From the NCBI RefSeq assembly GCF_022605725.1, contig NC_065555.1, positions 11,050,938-11,114,937 of the forward strand: 64,000 nt of DNA, written 5' to 3'. The translations under genes were made by a program, and so were the position numbers. Source of the stretch: Anthonomus grandis grandis (taxonomy: Eukaryota > Arthropoda > Insecta > Coleoptera > Curculionidae). This document shows, piece by piece, positions 47,221 to 62,200 of the stretch (positions within the stretch are counted from its first letter, which is position 1; each line of letters starts with the position of its first letter). Under the pieces are notes generated by a model. The model did no database searches, was not told the DNA's origin, and was given only the letters and a program-made list of their open reading frames with translations.

Positions 47221-50200
47221 ATGGATACTCCGGGAATAAGTTTATTTCAAGGGGCTGACATTCAGTTGAGCAACTCGAAAAACGTGGAGGAAGAGGAAGA
47301 CCTGGAAGATCAGTTGCGCAGAAAAGAGGAGGTAACTACAATGTACACAAAAAGTTTTTCAGCCTAGTAACTGCTAGAACTTAAACTAATTTTAGCTTCA
47401 AAATTTGCTGCAAGCAAATCTAGATGACTTTAAATACGAGGATAGCACTATAAATTCGTCTCCAAATTTGTCATTAATCAGTAATGATAATTTGGCATCT
47501 TCTCTATATAAGGACCATTTTCAACCCAATGATCAACTTAAGGCACTGTTCGAAATAAGGTAAGATTAGGATTAAATGTTTATAACTATACTTTGACTTT
47601 TTTATACTTTTAAGAGTTTTATATATCAAACACTATTAAAAACCTAAGCTAAATATTACAATGTAGTTACAAATAATGCTAAAGTCTTACAAATACATTG
47701 CACATGGAGATTTGAAAGATTTTAAAGAACTAGACTTTTAAATGCCTAGGAGTGATATTAAACAATTCAAAGCCGACACTAAACACATCATCACTGTGTA
47801 TTTTGGAAAGTAAAAATTATTCTTATAACTGCTCAATCTTGTTTGGTGTCTATGAATATTATGTGCATATGTAACTTCATTTATCAAATAAAAAGGCAAC
47901 AAATAATTTTTTCATTCAAAAATAGAGCAGAGCATATTATATGTGGTTCTTTGCTGTACATTCATTATAGTAAGAATTCTTTTATATTAAACTTTATTTT
48001 TAACATCAACTATAATCTTAACATCTATTTGGGTTATCTTTTCCCTAACTGGAGTCTTTAAAATTTGGTTCTTTAAATAACTCGTCAAGAAGTAATCAAG
48101 TGGGGTTAGATCTGGCTATCTGGGAGGCGACTGGACATGGCCAGATGTTCCTATCCACTGATCAATAAAAGTAGTACTTAAAAACTGAATAAAATAAAAT
48201 ATACAGGAGTTTCCATTTAAAAAAATGTTATTTTACTAAAAAACTCTTAAATACATATAAATTTTTACCAGAGTTAAAAATTCCTTTGCTAACTTTGTAT
48301 TTTCACTAGTAACAAAGTTATCAATGCTGGATGTTTAATTTGGATAACCATGTATAGTCTGCCTCTTTTACTAACCTGCAAATGCACTTAAAAATGGACA
48401 CAAAAAAACTCTTAAAATAAATGGAATTAATTGATGGAAAACAGTAGATTCTGTTTCCTCATAATAAAATGTACAGACATTTTCCTATTATTTTCATCAG
48501 TCATGGTAAGCCAAAACGAAGTTATAATGAATGATGACAAATAATGATAATGACAAATAATAAATTAACTAAACATTAACTTTCCTAAATAAAATGCGAT
48601 GAGATCCTGTTGTACCGGAAATAATAGGCTGATAAAAGACCCTTAGTAAAAATTTGGTACAGTGATGGTATCAGTGCTAATAATTAAAAGACCCTTAAAT
48701 TTTCAGGGTCTGTTTGTTAATGATCACATAAGAAAAAATCGGTACAAACAGCTGTAGAAGTTCAACCCTGTCCAGCAATCCTAAATATGTTTTTTGGGAA
48801 TTTTTAAAAGTGGGTTTTGAACTTCTGATTTCAGCATCAGCATCATTCTCCTGTTACAAAGTAGTATGGCTCTTGTTCAATAGTTTTGCAATTTTTGCAG
48901 TATTTGACATGTATATTTAGAAAATTAAGTAAAGTTCCATACTAGTCAAAATGAAGGGCAATTGTTGATTTGTAGATTAGTCTTGTAAATAATGGAACTT
49001 TATTATTTAACCTGAATAAAAAGCCAGTTGTTTTAACTCTTTTTTTGTTTTCCATATTCACAGTGCAAAGACAGATTCAACTTAGGATCTGGCATCACTC
49101 CTAAATCCTTGAAACATTCAATATCACAATAACATTTTGATTCAGGGCAATTTTTTATCTTGATTTAATGAAGAATATGTTTTGAAGAGAATATTATAAA
49201 TTTTGTTTTATATATGTTTAGTTTTAAACCATTCCTAAGGATCTCCTTGCTCAAGTTCTATGGAATCAGACAGAATGCTGGACTACCTTTTCATTTGTTA
49301 CTATGAAATCTATTAAAGTATTAGTAGTTTGGGTGATCCTAGTATACTCTGTGAGTAATTGAAGAAAGTCAAACAAACTAATATTTTACCTAATATATAC
49401 AAAATCTACCATAAGATGGACATTGAATGAAATACCCAAGTATTATTACTAATATTTTCAGTTCTTCAAATGTAGGTTCTATGACCTCCAAAAAGTTAGA
49501 TATTGAAGCTCTTGGTGAATGATAATGATTGCAAACTATATAGCAGATGTTTTTAATTTTAACTGCTAGAAGCCATAAATTAATTTTTAGTGAAAAATTT
49601 ACAATCTATTGGCACACCATATAATTCCTGACATACATGATATATCTATTTGTAGAGTTGCATTGTATATTATATCTGTTGATTAAAATTTCATGTTGAT
49701 CAGTGACACAAGTTCCTGATAAATAAAGGTTTATGCCAAAAAATTGCACAAAATATGCAATCATAATTATTAATTACACCTACAATATTTAAAAAGTTTT
49801 TATTTAAATCTAGTTGTAGTTTTTCACACTCTTTTTAAAAAACTATTTTTTATGTAACCGCCAAAATGTTCTTAATCTAAAAAAAATTGTTTCACATCTT
49901 CTCTGAAATGTATTAGCTGCCAAATATTTATTTGGCTTATCTCAAATAGAAATCTTTTTATGACAAATTTTTAGCATTTTGTTACCTCAAATATAAACCA
50001 AAGACACAAAGAGAAAAAACAGTTGGCATTTATATTGAAAAACCATAATGAGCATAACTAATAAATTTGAAATGAAAGTAAACTGCTAATGTGATCATTA
50101 GTTAAACTTTAGAAAAACACCTTTGTACTAAAAAGGTATCGTATATTGATTAGCAGTGTGGTTGTGCCTTTCATGATAAAGAAATTCATTTTTTCTCAAT

Positions 50201-53200
50201 ATGGATATATTTGTTCCTAAAAGTAATTAGTTGAATTGGATTTAAGTTAGGTAAATTGAGTCACATCTAATCAAAATTAAAAATATACTACTGGACCTTT
50301 GGTGTTTTGCTTTGTGCTCATTGATAGAGAGAAAAAATAAATATACCTTCTTATAGCAGTTTACCAACATAACCAAATAATAATAAATAAATTGTTGCAT
50401 TTTGATATGGGTGTGGTGTAATAGTTTGGGACTTCTACCATGGCACACATCCATCTTTTGTTTTTTTATATATATAGAAATGACTTTTATCTTTATGCAT
50501 GTTATAGATTGTAACATGCATATAGAAACTTAGGTTTTATTACTAGATTTAGTTCTGATTTTGTATACAATGTTTTTAAGGTGCTGTATTTCTCATATGT
50601 CCAGTTTATATATGCATCCCAAGCCTGGCTACTGTTTTATGATATATTGAAAATATTCAGAAATAATTTTGATCATTTAAACTTAAGGTTTCTCTGCGTA
50701 ATTATCATACAGATCATAACTATATGATTGCTCTCCTTAATTTTAATTCTCTTGGCAATCATAGATTGATGTATAATATGTCTTTTTTTTTATTTTTAAA
50801 GGTTTAATTAACCGTATCTATCTTTTGGGAAAAAATTCATGGAAAACATCTTCCGGAATCCATCCAACAATTTAGCCAGTATTAACCAATATTTTCACCA
50901 TACATTTCAAGAGTAAAAGTTGAGTTAAATCTATTTTTCATCATATGGCATGTATAGTCTAATTAATAGAATTCAAAGAGACTTTAATAAGTATAATCTT
51001 CCAATCCATCAGTCAGTGTAATTTAAAGTAAGTTTTGCAATTATCACCTTGAATAAATTAATAGACATTTTTTTCTTATTTTAGCTCCAATTTATGCGAA
51101 TCGGTGTTAGTTCTTAGCGAGTAACTACCTAGTTAATAAGTTTTGTTGTAAAATGGTTTGCCATTGATAAATAAATAAATTGTACCAGGTGGTATACCTG
51201 CCACCATTTTTCAATAATTTAAAGATTGAAACTCACTCTTGGTGAAACTGATATTGTGACTTAATTTTTGCTTTGCATGAATTGACTATGACAAAAGAAA
51301 TCAAGCATTGTTTAACATTTTTTAACATAGTTTTAGATTATTTTGCAAATGTTCTTATTAGGTTAAAATCGGACAAATCTTGTTATAGGATTATGAATTA
51401 TAGGAATATTAGAGAGATCTATATTTTCATGAACATGCATCAGGTTGAAATGAAATGTAAGTTTTGTAATACCCACAACATTGACCAGTTATAATATGAA
51501 ATGTGTTCATATTATGTCTGAAATGAAACCAAAATTAATATGATCTGTAATCATTTTTATGTATAATATCGGCATAGTAACGGATATTATTATTTCTAAA
51601 TTATATCTAAATTAAACTATTTTAGATGTAGAGAGCTACAAGATGTAAGAGAAGAATTTGAAAAATACAGGACTGATACGTCAAAGGAACTAGAGACACA
51701 AAAGAGACAAAATCTGTTGCTTGAATCCGAACTTTCACGATTTAAAATCAGCTTGAAGAACTCTGAAGTGTTACTTGGTATGTTCCTTTTTCTTTTTTAA
51801 TTATTAAAGTCATACTGTATAATATTGCTTAATAAAGCTTTTAATTTCTTACTAACTAAATTATTTCTCTAATAATATTTTTCTTTTTTCAATTGAAAAG
51901 ATGTAAAAAATTTATTTAACTTTTTTTTTATGTTTATTATTTAATTTAATAAAGGGAGAGCCTTTCATCATATTCGTCATTCGTTCTTTGACATCAGCTA
52001 TTTATGTTATTCTAGTTATTTAAAAATTATTTTTTACAATCTGATAGCAAATTCACAATATCAAAAAAAGATAAGGGTCTTAAGTTACTCTCGCGACTTC
52101 TGAGGTAGTCAAAAATGTATCTCAAAACTATAATTACTAATTTATTTTTTTGGCAGCTACTTCTTAAACTTTTTCACTTTTTTAAGCTGAGAAAGTTGAT
52201 GTGATAAACAATCTAAACAAAAATTTGGCAGAAAAAAATGCAAACATTGCACAATTAGAAGCCCATTTAAAAAATGTAAGTTAAATTTTTAGTAACAGTT
52301 GGTATTTAACATGAAATTAAAATCTAGTAATTTTAGTTGGAAATAGAATTAATGGCCCACAAATCTGAAATTGACCAGTTAAACTTAAAATTGCATTCTC
52401 AAAACGGTCCATTTAACTTGAATGCAAAATACAATTCAGAAGAACTACGACAGTCTTTACAAGTGAAAATTGAGAAGCTTGAACAGATTCTGGACGAGAG
52501 GACAAAACAATATGAACTATTAGTAATTATTTTAATATGTTTTATTAGTTTTGTGTAAATTTTTTATTTTAGAAATCCGAAAATAGTTTGTTAAAAGATG
52601 ACATTGAAAGATTGTCATTGGAAAAACTTTCTTTAGAGCAAGATAATCAGTTACTCTTAAGATCCATGGATGATGCACAACAACAATGTAGGGACTTGAT
52701 AGGTGTCATAGAAGTTTTGAAAAAAGAAAATGATCATTTTAAAGGTAAATAAAACAAACAGTATGGTTGGCTTCTAAAATAAGGTATATAAGATACACTG
52801 GTGGCCAAAAGTAGATTGACAACTTCTTATTTTTCAAATTTGTTTATATCACGGTTTCGGAAAAGATAAATTAGGTGGGACAGTACCTGATTAAAAAACA
52901 AAGCAGTCTATTTGTAATGTTTAATTATATTTAAACTATTTATTCGTAATACCCAATTTTATAAAGAAAAAATTAAAAAACCAAACAATTTTCAAGTGGC
53001 CAAAATTAAATTGACAAATTCAAAGCTTACTAAAATAAAAATAAGTATAGAAAATGTAAAGGGTTTTATTCAATAATGCGTTGCATAACCTCTATTTCTT
53101 ATCACTTCCACCAACCTTTTGGGCATTGACCTAATTAAATTGTCAATATAGGACGTGTCAATGGATATCCAGCATGCCTTTAAAGCTTCAAAAAGATCTT

Positions 53201-56200
53201 CTTTATTTTTGAAATTTTTACATCGGATGTGACGATCAATGTAATCCCAAATGTTCTCGATCGGATTTAGGTCCGGTGACTGTGACGGCCATTTGATAAC
53301 ACTAATTTTTTCTTGGGTCAACCATTGCTTAACGACCTTGGATGCGTGTTTCGGATCGTTATCATGTTGAAAGTAGTGGTTGAGTGGCATAACTTCATCA
53401 GCGTAAGGTACCATAACAGTATGTCTTTATACATGAAACGATCCATTGTGCCTTCTATCAAGTGTAGTAAACCCATCCCATAGCCCGAAAAACACCCCAC
53501 GCCATCACGGAACCACCTCCATGCTTGATTGTGGACACCGTATATTTGGGATCATACCTTTGGTTCACAGGACGCCTAACATATCTTTTGCCATCCGAAT
53601 TAATCAAATTGAACTTTGATTCATCACTAAAAATAACCTTTTTTCAATCGGAGACTGTCCAGTGACTATGTTCTCGAGCAAAGTTTAATCGCGCCCGTAC
53701 GTTTTTTAAACTTAGCAGTGGTTCTTTGCACGGCGTCTTGTTTTAAAATCACTATATTGAAGTCTCATTCTAATGGTACGACAACTAACTGAACCCACAC
53801 CTTCTTCTTCCAAATGCAGCTTGATTTCTTTTGAAGTTGCGAATGGGTCAAGTTTTGCTTTTTTCAAAATTAATTTGTCAACACGACTAGTGGTCTTCTT
53901 TGGCCGGCCAGTTTTTTTTAGAGGAACAACACTTCCACGGAGATTAAAATTTTTTATTATTTGACTTACTGTTGCCCTCAAAAAATAAAATTTTCGAGCA
54001 ATATCCGCCCTTTTTAACCCCTTCCCGGTAATCGTCGATTATTCGCATCTTAATATCGATCGATAAAGTTATACCACGCGGCATTGTGAATATTTTTCAA
54101 AACTAATAGTAAGGAAAGTCAAATCAACAGAAACCAACGCATAAAACTCAGAGACTGAATAAGTATGTTGTTTGTCAATCCAATTTTGGCCACCTAGCAG
54201 TCAAACAAAATTATTGGAATTTGATAAAAAAAATATTGAGAAAAAATGCAAGCAAGAAAAATCTATGGAATTTGTTTCTTCATACTATGTTGTTTACATT
54301 CCTGAACACTAATAAGCTCAACCGGAAACTTTTGCTTCAGATAAAATATATCCATAAAAATGGAATTTGTCAATCTACTTTTGGCCACCAGTATATATAA
54401 TTTTACGTAGAGATATTTAGAAAATATTCTATAATATCTGAAATCCCAACAGTTGTTTCACCACATTTATAATTTTCCTTTTTTTTTGACACATAAACAA
54501 GCTGATAATACCGTCCAAATTTATATTTTTCTAGGAAGATTAAGGGAGCTAGAACAAAATTTAAAGACTGATGGTTTCATAGGCAGTCCAAATGAGAAGC
54601 TAAAAAAAATGCTTGTTGATAAATCAGTAGAGTTAGACAGTTTAACAGCAAAACTTAAGTAAGCAGATAGTCAACCGAAAACTGGGATACTAAATATTAT
54701 TATATTTTAGGCACTATGAATCTGACATGAAAGAGCTTATTGAATATAGACAGCTTAAAACGGATATTTATAAAAAGGACTTTCAAAAGTGCAGTAAGTG
54801 TGTTTATGTTATTGTGGTTTGTAATATCAATATACAATAAGTATTGTTGTATAATGTTATTACTAGTTGATATATAAACTAATTTTTAGATAACCAAGTA
54901 CATACCAAGGATCTGTTAGTAATGCAAAATGAGCTTCAGAACTATAGGCGAACAATAGAAGATAAAAATCAGCAAATTCTTATCCTAAATTCTAATAATA
55001 AGGATCTCAAGGAAAAAATTGAAGAAATGCTTTTGCAAACTCGGAATGATATTCAAAATATTTCTGCAAAATACAATATGCCTCAATTAGAGAGTATGCA
55101 AAGGGAGCTGGAAAAAGCTGAATATACTCAGAAAATGTTAAATAAAAAATTGGAGGTTTGAAACTTAATAAATATGAAACAAGTAAGTTACTTAACTCAG
55201 CTTACTTTATGTTCTAGGAATCTGAACAGCGTCGCTTGAGCTTGCTTCAAAAACTAGAAAATGAAGATAAAAATAAAAAAACTGAAACGTCAGACGACAT
55301 AGAAAAATATAGAAAGAACCTAAAGACTCTCAGTGATAAGCTGAGGAGAGAACGAGATCAAAATAGGGAGATCTTTGAGAAAATGAAAGAACAGGAAGAT
55401 GAAGTAGGTTAAAAATATTCTGAGGTCTACTTGACTAACGGAGTTAACAATTTTAAATATTACTAACATTTTTTAGATATTATCACTAAGAAGCGAACTA
55501 GAAGACTTAAACAGCAATAAACAAAAAAGCACTTGTTTAGATCCAGAGACTAGCCAAATTAAATCTGAATACCAAACGTTAAAAAATCAATTAAAAAGCG
55601 TTATGGAGCATTTGGAAAAAAGTAATATTAAAAATAGCCGTAAAGAGCTCCCAGAAGCAGTAAGAGAGATCACAGAACAATTTGATGCACTTTTAGTAAA
55701 ATTAAACTCTGAAAACTTGGAGAAGGGCATTATAGAGGAGCAGGTACAGTGCTGGAAAAAAATGTTACTGGAGGTAGATTATAAAGGTTAGTAATATTTG
55801 GTATTCATCTATACACATAACGAGGAATTACATACATTTTGAATTTGAGCATGCTTTAATCAAACGCCAAAATTATCGAGGAACATTTGTTTTAAGGAAT
55901 GTATTTAAAGTCCTTCTTAGTTTAATAAATGTTTTAAAAATTGTGAGCAGTTTTCTAGAAAAACATTTATTACGATTTATTAAAGTGTTACTACACACTT
56001 TTTATGAATCTTATACAAAGAGAAATTACTGGAAGAATAAATTTAAGAATTTAAAGACAACTATTAAATAAAAAAAATGTTTTATTATTTAATAAAAAAA
56101 TGTAATGATGCTCTATAAAACGTATCTAATTCTGGAATCTCTGTTATTTTCTTTAGATCAAAATATAAATTATGATATTTAGGAGCCATATTTTCATATA

Positions 56201-59200
56201 GGCTATTGGTACCATACAGGGTATCAACTTAAAAACTGTCCACCCTAATGATAACCCTATACCCTAATCAATCAATTTTTGCCGACAAAAAAATATCGGA
56301 AATTTACGGCGATGCCAAACTTTTGAATCTTTATATATCAAAAACTGCTGTAACACCATTTTTAGATTCTGATGAAGCCTTGAAATCTCAATATAAAGAA
56401 GCTATCGCAAAATTACACAAATCCCAACAGAAACTGACAGAGTTAGAAGAAAACTTGCAAGATCTTAAAAATTCTTTAACCATATCAGAGGGTGAAAAAT
56501 GTAGCATCAATGTTGAGCTGAAGGAGTGCGCTGCTCAATTGCAGAAATCTGAAACTGAAAGGAAAAGATTAGAAAAGGAAATTGAGAACTTAAATAATAT
56601 TTTGAGAACTCAAGAAGATCAACTCAATGAGTTAAGGAAAACGGAAAGGACAGAAAGGGGTGATGGAGACTGCAAAATTGAAAAAGGTAAAACTAGTAAT
56701 AAGCATTTTTTATAATGCTTTTTTTTAATGGCAAAATTTAAACTTTAGTTGTTTATTTAAATTCTCTGTCTATTTTTTACTCACGTTTCTTCTTATATAT
56801 TTTAGTTGCGAGCATTGGGTTTCAAAAAGATATTCAAGAGTTAACCATGAGACTCCAAAATAAGGACAAGGAATATAATATCCTACTTAAAACAATGAAG
56901 AATCTAGAACAGGAACAAAGTGAAACCTTAACACGATTAGAAGCATTAAAGCAGGAAATTGAAAAACTTACCCAAGAAAATTCTAAATTAGCTGAAGAAC
57001 TTAAAGATAGGAAAAACCATATTAACAACTTAAAGAGCTCAAAAAATGCGGAAATGGAAAATGGTAATTAACTACAAAAACAATTCTTATGTGACTTCCT
57101 CATGTGAACAAAAAATTTTTTTTTTATAGAATTTAAGAATCAACTTGAAGAAGAAATTGTAAAAACCGAATTAAAAATTCGTGACGACTTGCAACTTGAG
57201 TATCAAAAGCGAATTGCAGATATTGAAAAAAGGTATCAGAAAACATTCAAAGAAGTTACAGAGGTATGCAAAACTCAGAAAGTTGAATTGGAACAGCAGG
57301 AGAAAAAGTAAGAAAACAATTTTCATATATCGCTTTTAGGATTTTTTAATATGAAAAATATTTATTGAAACATCAATCGTGGTTACTTCCTATTTTTTCT
57401 AGGTTTCGAGAGTACCTTAAAACGGTTTTAACTGAATGCGAAAACTGCACGACAAAACTGGAAAATGAAAAACTGGAGTTAGAAAATCAGTTACAAGTAA
57501 TGCAAAGTGGCTTTGAAAAATATAAGTTAGCGGTGACCAATCAGGAACAAAAATATGTTAATGTATTAAAGAAAATGGAGACGGAGACAAAAGTAAGGAA
57601 TTAATTCAATATTTTGTATCACATAATTGGAAAATCAATGAGCTAATAAAAATTAAAAAAGAGCTATAGGTATAACGCTAATGAAATTCCTTAATTTATA
57701 ATGCTCTTCAAGATTGTTCGCAGAAATCTTCTAAAGGTTCAATAAAAGGTTACTAGTTTATTAGTAAGGTATAAATTTTAGGGTAATTTTTAGTTTAACG
57801 GTAATTTATGGTATAGTTGAATTTTTATTAAGAAAAACCATTTATTTATTTTTCAATTGCCTGAAAGAATACAATATGCAAAAACATTATTTTCTGTGTC
57901 TTCTAGCCAGTTGAGATAGTATCCCATTTCTTTTCCAGCTGCCTAGAAAAAACTTATGTCATTGAGTATAATTTTTAAAGCTAGTTTCGAATACATATTT
58001 CAGATATTTTTTCATTTATACCAGCCAGTTAATGTAATCATTTTATTCTTTTTGAACTGTCTGGATGAAAGATGAAACAACGGTTTTTACAAATTTTTCA
58101 CCTTCCAGGCAGTTGAGTGCGTTTTTTATTTCTTTGTTTAACAGCCTGGAAAATTAAAAAATTAATAACGATATTTCTTTTAAGCGGTGGTTTTCTCGAA
58201 TTATTCCAGGCAATTGACAGTTTTCTTTATTTTATGTTTCAACGGCCTGAACAATAAATAACCAAGGTTCAAGAGTTTTCCAAGGTGTTTAAATTGTTTA
58301 CTTCGGTTATTTAATATTATGGCAAGAAGTATTAAAAAACAAACTACAAGATGTGTCTTAAACGGTCTTTAAATTTTTCAGTATTCTTATTCCTCACGAA
58401 CTGGAATTACTAGAACTCACGACACCATTTCGTTGTGAGTAGTTATAAATTTTTCATTGATCTTTTTCATTTCCTCGTTACTTTTCTCTGAGAAATTCCA
58501 TAAGGGGAATCACGTCTTTGCAAGACAGGTCTGCTTCTTTTGCCGAATTGTTAATTTTTAAATCTTGATAAAAGTTAAGAATATATTAACAGAAATAGTA
58601 ATAATAATAATAATAGACGACTTTTATTGAATAAATAAATGCATACAGATTTTTAAGTATATCCAAAAGATAAAAGATATACTGGTAAGTGCGGCGTAAT
58701 CTAGCTTTAAGTGGCTACTCTACTAAATCATCCAAAACCAGTCATTGTCTTAAAAAAATAGTATGCACATAAAAGGAAAGACTATATCTAAATCATAACA
58801 CAATAATTAATAGGAGTTGCACGCAATGAATAATGCAGAAAGCATAAACTAAACTGTACAAGGTGACCAGGTAAAGAGTTATATGTATCGCATTGTAGGT
58901 AAATGACTTAGTTAAATCTTATCTTATCTTTCGAAGCACCAAACGTTCTTTGAGTAGTATTTGAGTGAAGTCTTATTATGTAATAATTTATTGACGGTAC
59001 AACAGACCTACGAGATGCATTCAACCAATTACGAGACCAATTAGTTTTTACAATTTTTCGGAAACATGATCGTATTTTTTGAGATCATAATATATGAACC
59101 GTACACAAGTATTTTGAACCCTTTGAATACAGAGACTTATTCTCCTAATCAATAAAAAACCCATACACTATATTGGAAAAATTAAAGTTAGAAAGAACAA

Positions 59201-62200
59201 GTGACTCACATATACTTTTCGTTAATTTTTGGTTAAGGAGGTGTCGCCAACTATAAAGAATTGTAAGGGAAAAGTACGATCCTTGAAAAGATTTTTTTAA
59301 ATGCTCACGGAATCTTAAGCCACCGTTACCCATGATTCCCAAATTATTAGCACTCTGAAAAACATCAAGCCTTGTGCAATCCAAAATAATTTCGATATGG
59401 TCCTTGGTTATATTAATTTTGTTTTTATTTCTGAAAATCATTAGGTGGAACTTGAGGGATTTATTTTTAAAGCATCATGAGCTAATTATAAAAATGTTTG
59501 TAAATATTATATTAGTAATACAATATTAAACTATATTTTATTAATTGTTTCTTCAGGCTTCCATAATATCGTGATTGATATCTATTTTGTTGGAAATTAC
59601 CTCACAATTTCAATAAATATTATATATATATTAAAAGAAGAAACGAGCTCAAAGGTCGATAGATAAAACCTCGGCTCCTGGTAGTATCACAAATGTATTA
59701 TCACTCAAGTAAATTATGGTATTTATAAGAATAGGAATTATTAAAAATTATGAGTTATATTGAATTAAATAATTATAACGAAAGGTATCATTGAAGACCA
59801 TATATCAGACCAGAAGTTCATATTTCTTCTAAATACGTGGATAATCTACTTTCTTCTTCGTTTCAATAATTGAGGGTATGATTGATATTTATTGAAATAG
59901 TAACGTAATAGCCAACAAATAGGTAACTAATTATGAATTCGCCACAATAATATAGATTTTACATGATGTCTTGGCAAAGATAGAGTTAAAAGACATTCAA
60001 TCAGAAAAAAATGTGTATTATATTATTTTTCTTGATACAGTGATTTCACCATATGGTTTAACAGATCTGGTTGGATTCTGGTTGATAAATAACACAGATG
60101 TTTAAGTAATTATTATATTTGACGTTTCGATAACTATATGGTCGCCCTTAAAGATATAAAAAGTATTAATAAGAAGCCAGATAGAGAGGAACTCATGTTG
60201 CCATTATACAGGGTGTTTCAGAACTATGGGATCAAACTTCTAGGGGTTTTCCAGTGCAACAGAAGAATCCATTTGAGTATAGGAACCCATGTCCGGAAAT
60301 GCTTCACTACGCCACTACGGCCCTAAGACGCGTTAAAATTTACAAAAAACATTAATTACCTAAATAGGATCTGCTGCATTTATTTTTATCTTTTGTACAT
60401 GATACCATAACAACAATTGTTTAAAATTAACGCTTATCAATGTCAATTCTCAATGTCATGTTTAAAAATTTTATAGCTTACAATTTTTAAACATTTATTG
60501 CTGATGGAAAACTTTACCAATCAAGAATTGGCGGATATGCATTTGGCATACGGAGCAACAAACTGCAATGCACGAGCAGCATCGCGGTTGTATCATGAAC
60601 GTTATTCCGAACGACAGCATCCTGGACACAAAAAGTTTATTGCGGTTCATCGGCGGCTCGCTGAGACAGGCATGTTTAAGACCAAGATGCATGATATTGG
60701 TGTTGCTCAAACCGTAAGAACGGTCGAATTTGAAGAAGAGGTGCTTCAGCAAGTTGCCGATGAACCATCAAATAGCACACGTGACGTCGCTAAGAATATG
60801 AATACGAGTAACGCTTCTGTCTGGCGGGTACTACACGAGCAACAACTCCATCCTTACCACTTCCAGAAAGTTCAAGGTATGACTGCAGCCGATTATCATC
60901 CTAGAGTTCAATTTTGTCGATGGCTTCTGGATCACATCATTGCACAACCTAATTTTTTACAATATGTTTTGTGGACCGATGAAGCCTCTTTCACAAGAGA
61001 CGGTATTTTTAATAGTAGGAATAGCCATGTTTGGGACGAAGAAAATCCTTATGCAATTTTTCCAAGAAAACATCAGAATCGTTGGTCTGTCATCGTATGG
61101 GCAGGCATTGTTGATGATTATTTAATTGGGCCATACCTTCTACCGGAACGGTTAACAGGACCTATTTATCTGCGTTTCTTGGAGGAAGTTCTCCCAGAAC
61201 TTCTTGAAAATGTTCCACTAAACGTTAGACCGCAAATGTGGTTTCAGCATGATGGTGCACGCCGGCTCACTTTGCTGTACAAGTACGCGAGTATTTGGCT
61301 CAGCGGTTTGGGCACGGTTGGATTGCCAGCGGTGGAGCAGTTTCTTGGCCTCCTAAGTCACCCGATTTAACGTCGCTCGATTTTTTCTTGTGGGGACATG
61401 TAAAGTCTTTAATCTACGAAACTCCAGTAGAATCAGAGCGAGACTTAATGGGACGAATAACAGCAGCATTTGAAATCATTCAAAACGAGGATCAAATTTT
61501 TAGTGTAGTCCGCCGAAATCATGTACGGCGTTTAAATCGGTGTATTGAGGTTGGAGGAAGACATTTTGAACAATTGTTGTGATGGTATCATACAAAAGGT
61601 AAAAATAAATGCATCAGATCCTATTTAGGTAATTAATATTTTTTCTAAATTTAAACGCGTCTTAGGGCCGTAGTGGCATAGTGACACATTTCCGGACATG
61701 GGTTCCTATACTCAAATGGATTCTACTGTTGCACTGAACAACCCCTAGAAATTTGATCCCATAGTTCTGAAACACCCTGTATTTGTTGCATTACACCTAG
61801 TTAAACCATCAAACTAATTATTTATAGAATATTGTGGATGTTCTATATTGGTCGAAACGCCGTGGTGTGAATCGAGTTTAAATTTATTAAATTGTCCTGA
61901 ATCACTAGCGATTATTTAAAGATCTACTAGATAAGATTTCTGTGAACAATTTTTGATTTTTAATTGCTATTATTATAAATATAAATAAAACAATATTTTT
62001 TTAGAAAAATAATGAAGCTTGGAAATTATGGTCTGAAAAAGTAGTCTGTAGCTGTCTAGATATAGAAGCAACAAACAAAAAGGTTAGAGACAGAGTCTTG
62101 TCAAGCATGGATCGATATGACCAAGAGGTAGCTTCTAACGTTTTTTATTTTTAATTTTATTGCATTATAATTAATCAAACATTATATTTTATAGGTTGAA

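Noticed and set aside
56248..56365. Open frame upstream of exon 12 of the coiled-coil gene, starting with an ATG
   Set aside because: There is no AG between the in-frame stop at 56,230 and this stretch, so it cannot be spliced in. The acceptor at 56,364-56,365 joins in phase and gives a clean model. The upstream openness is chance.
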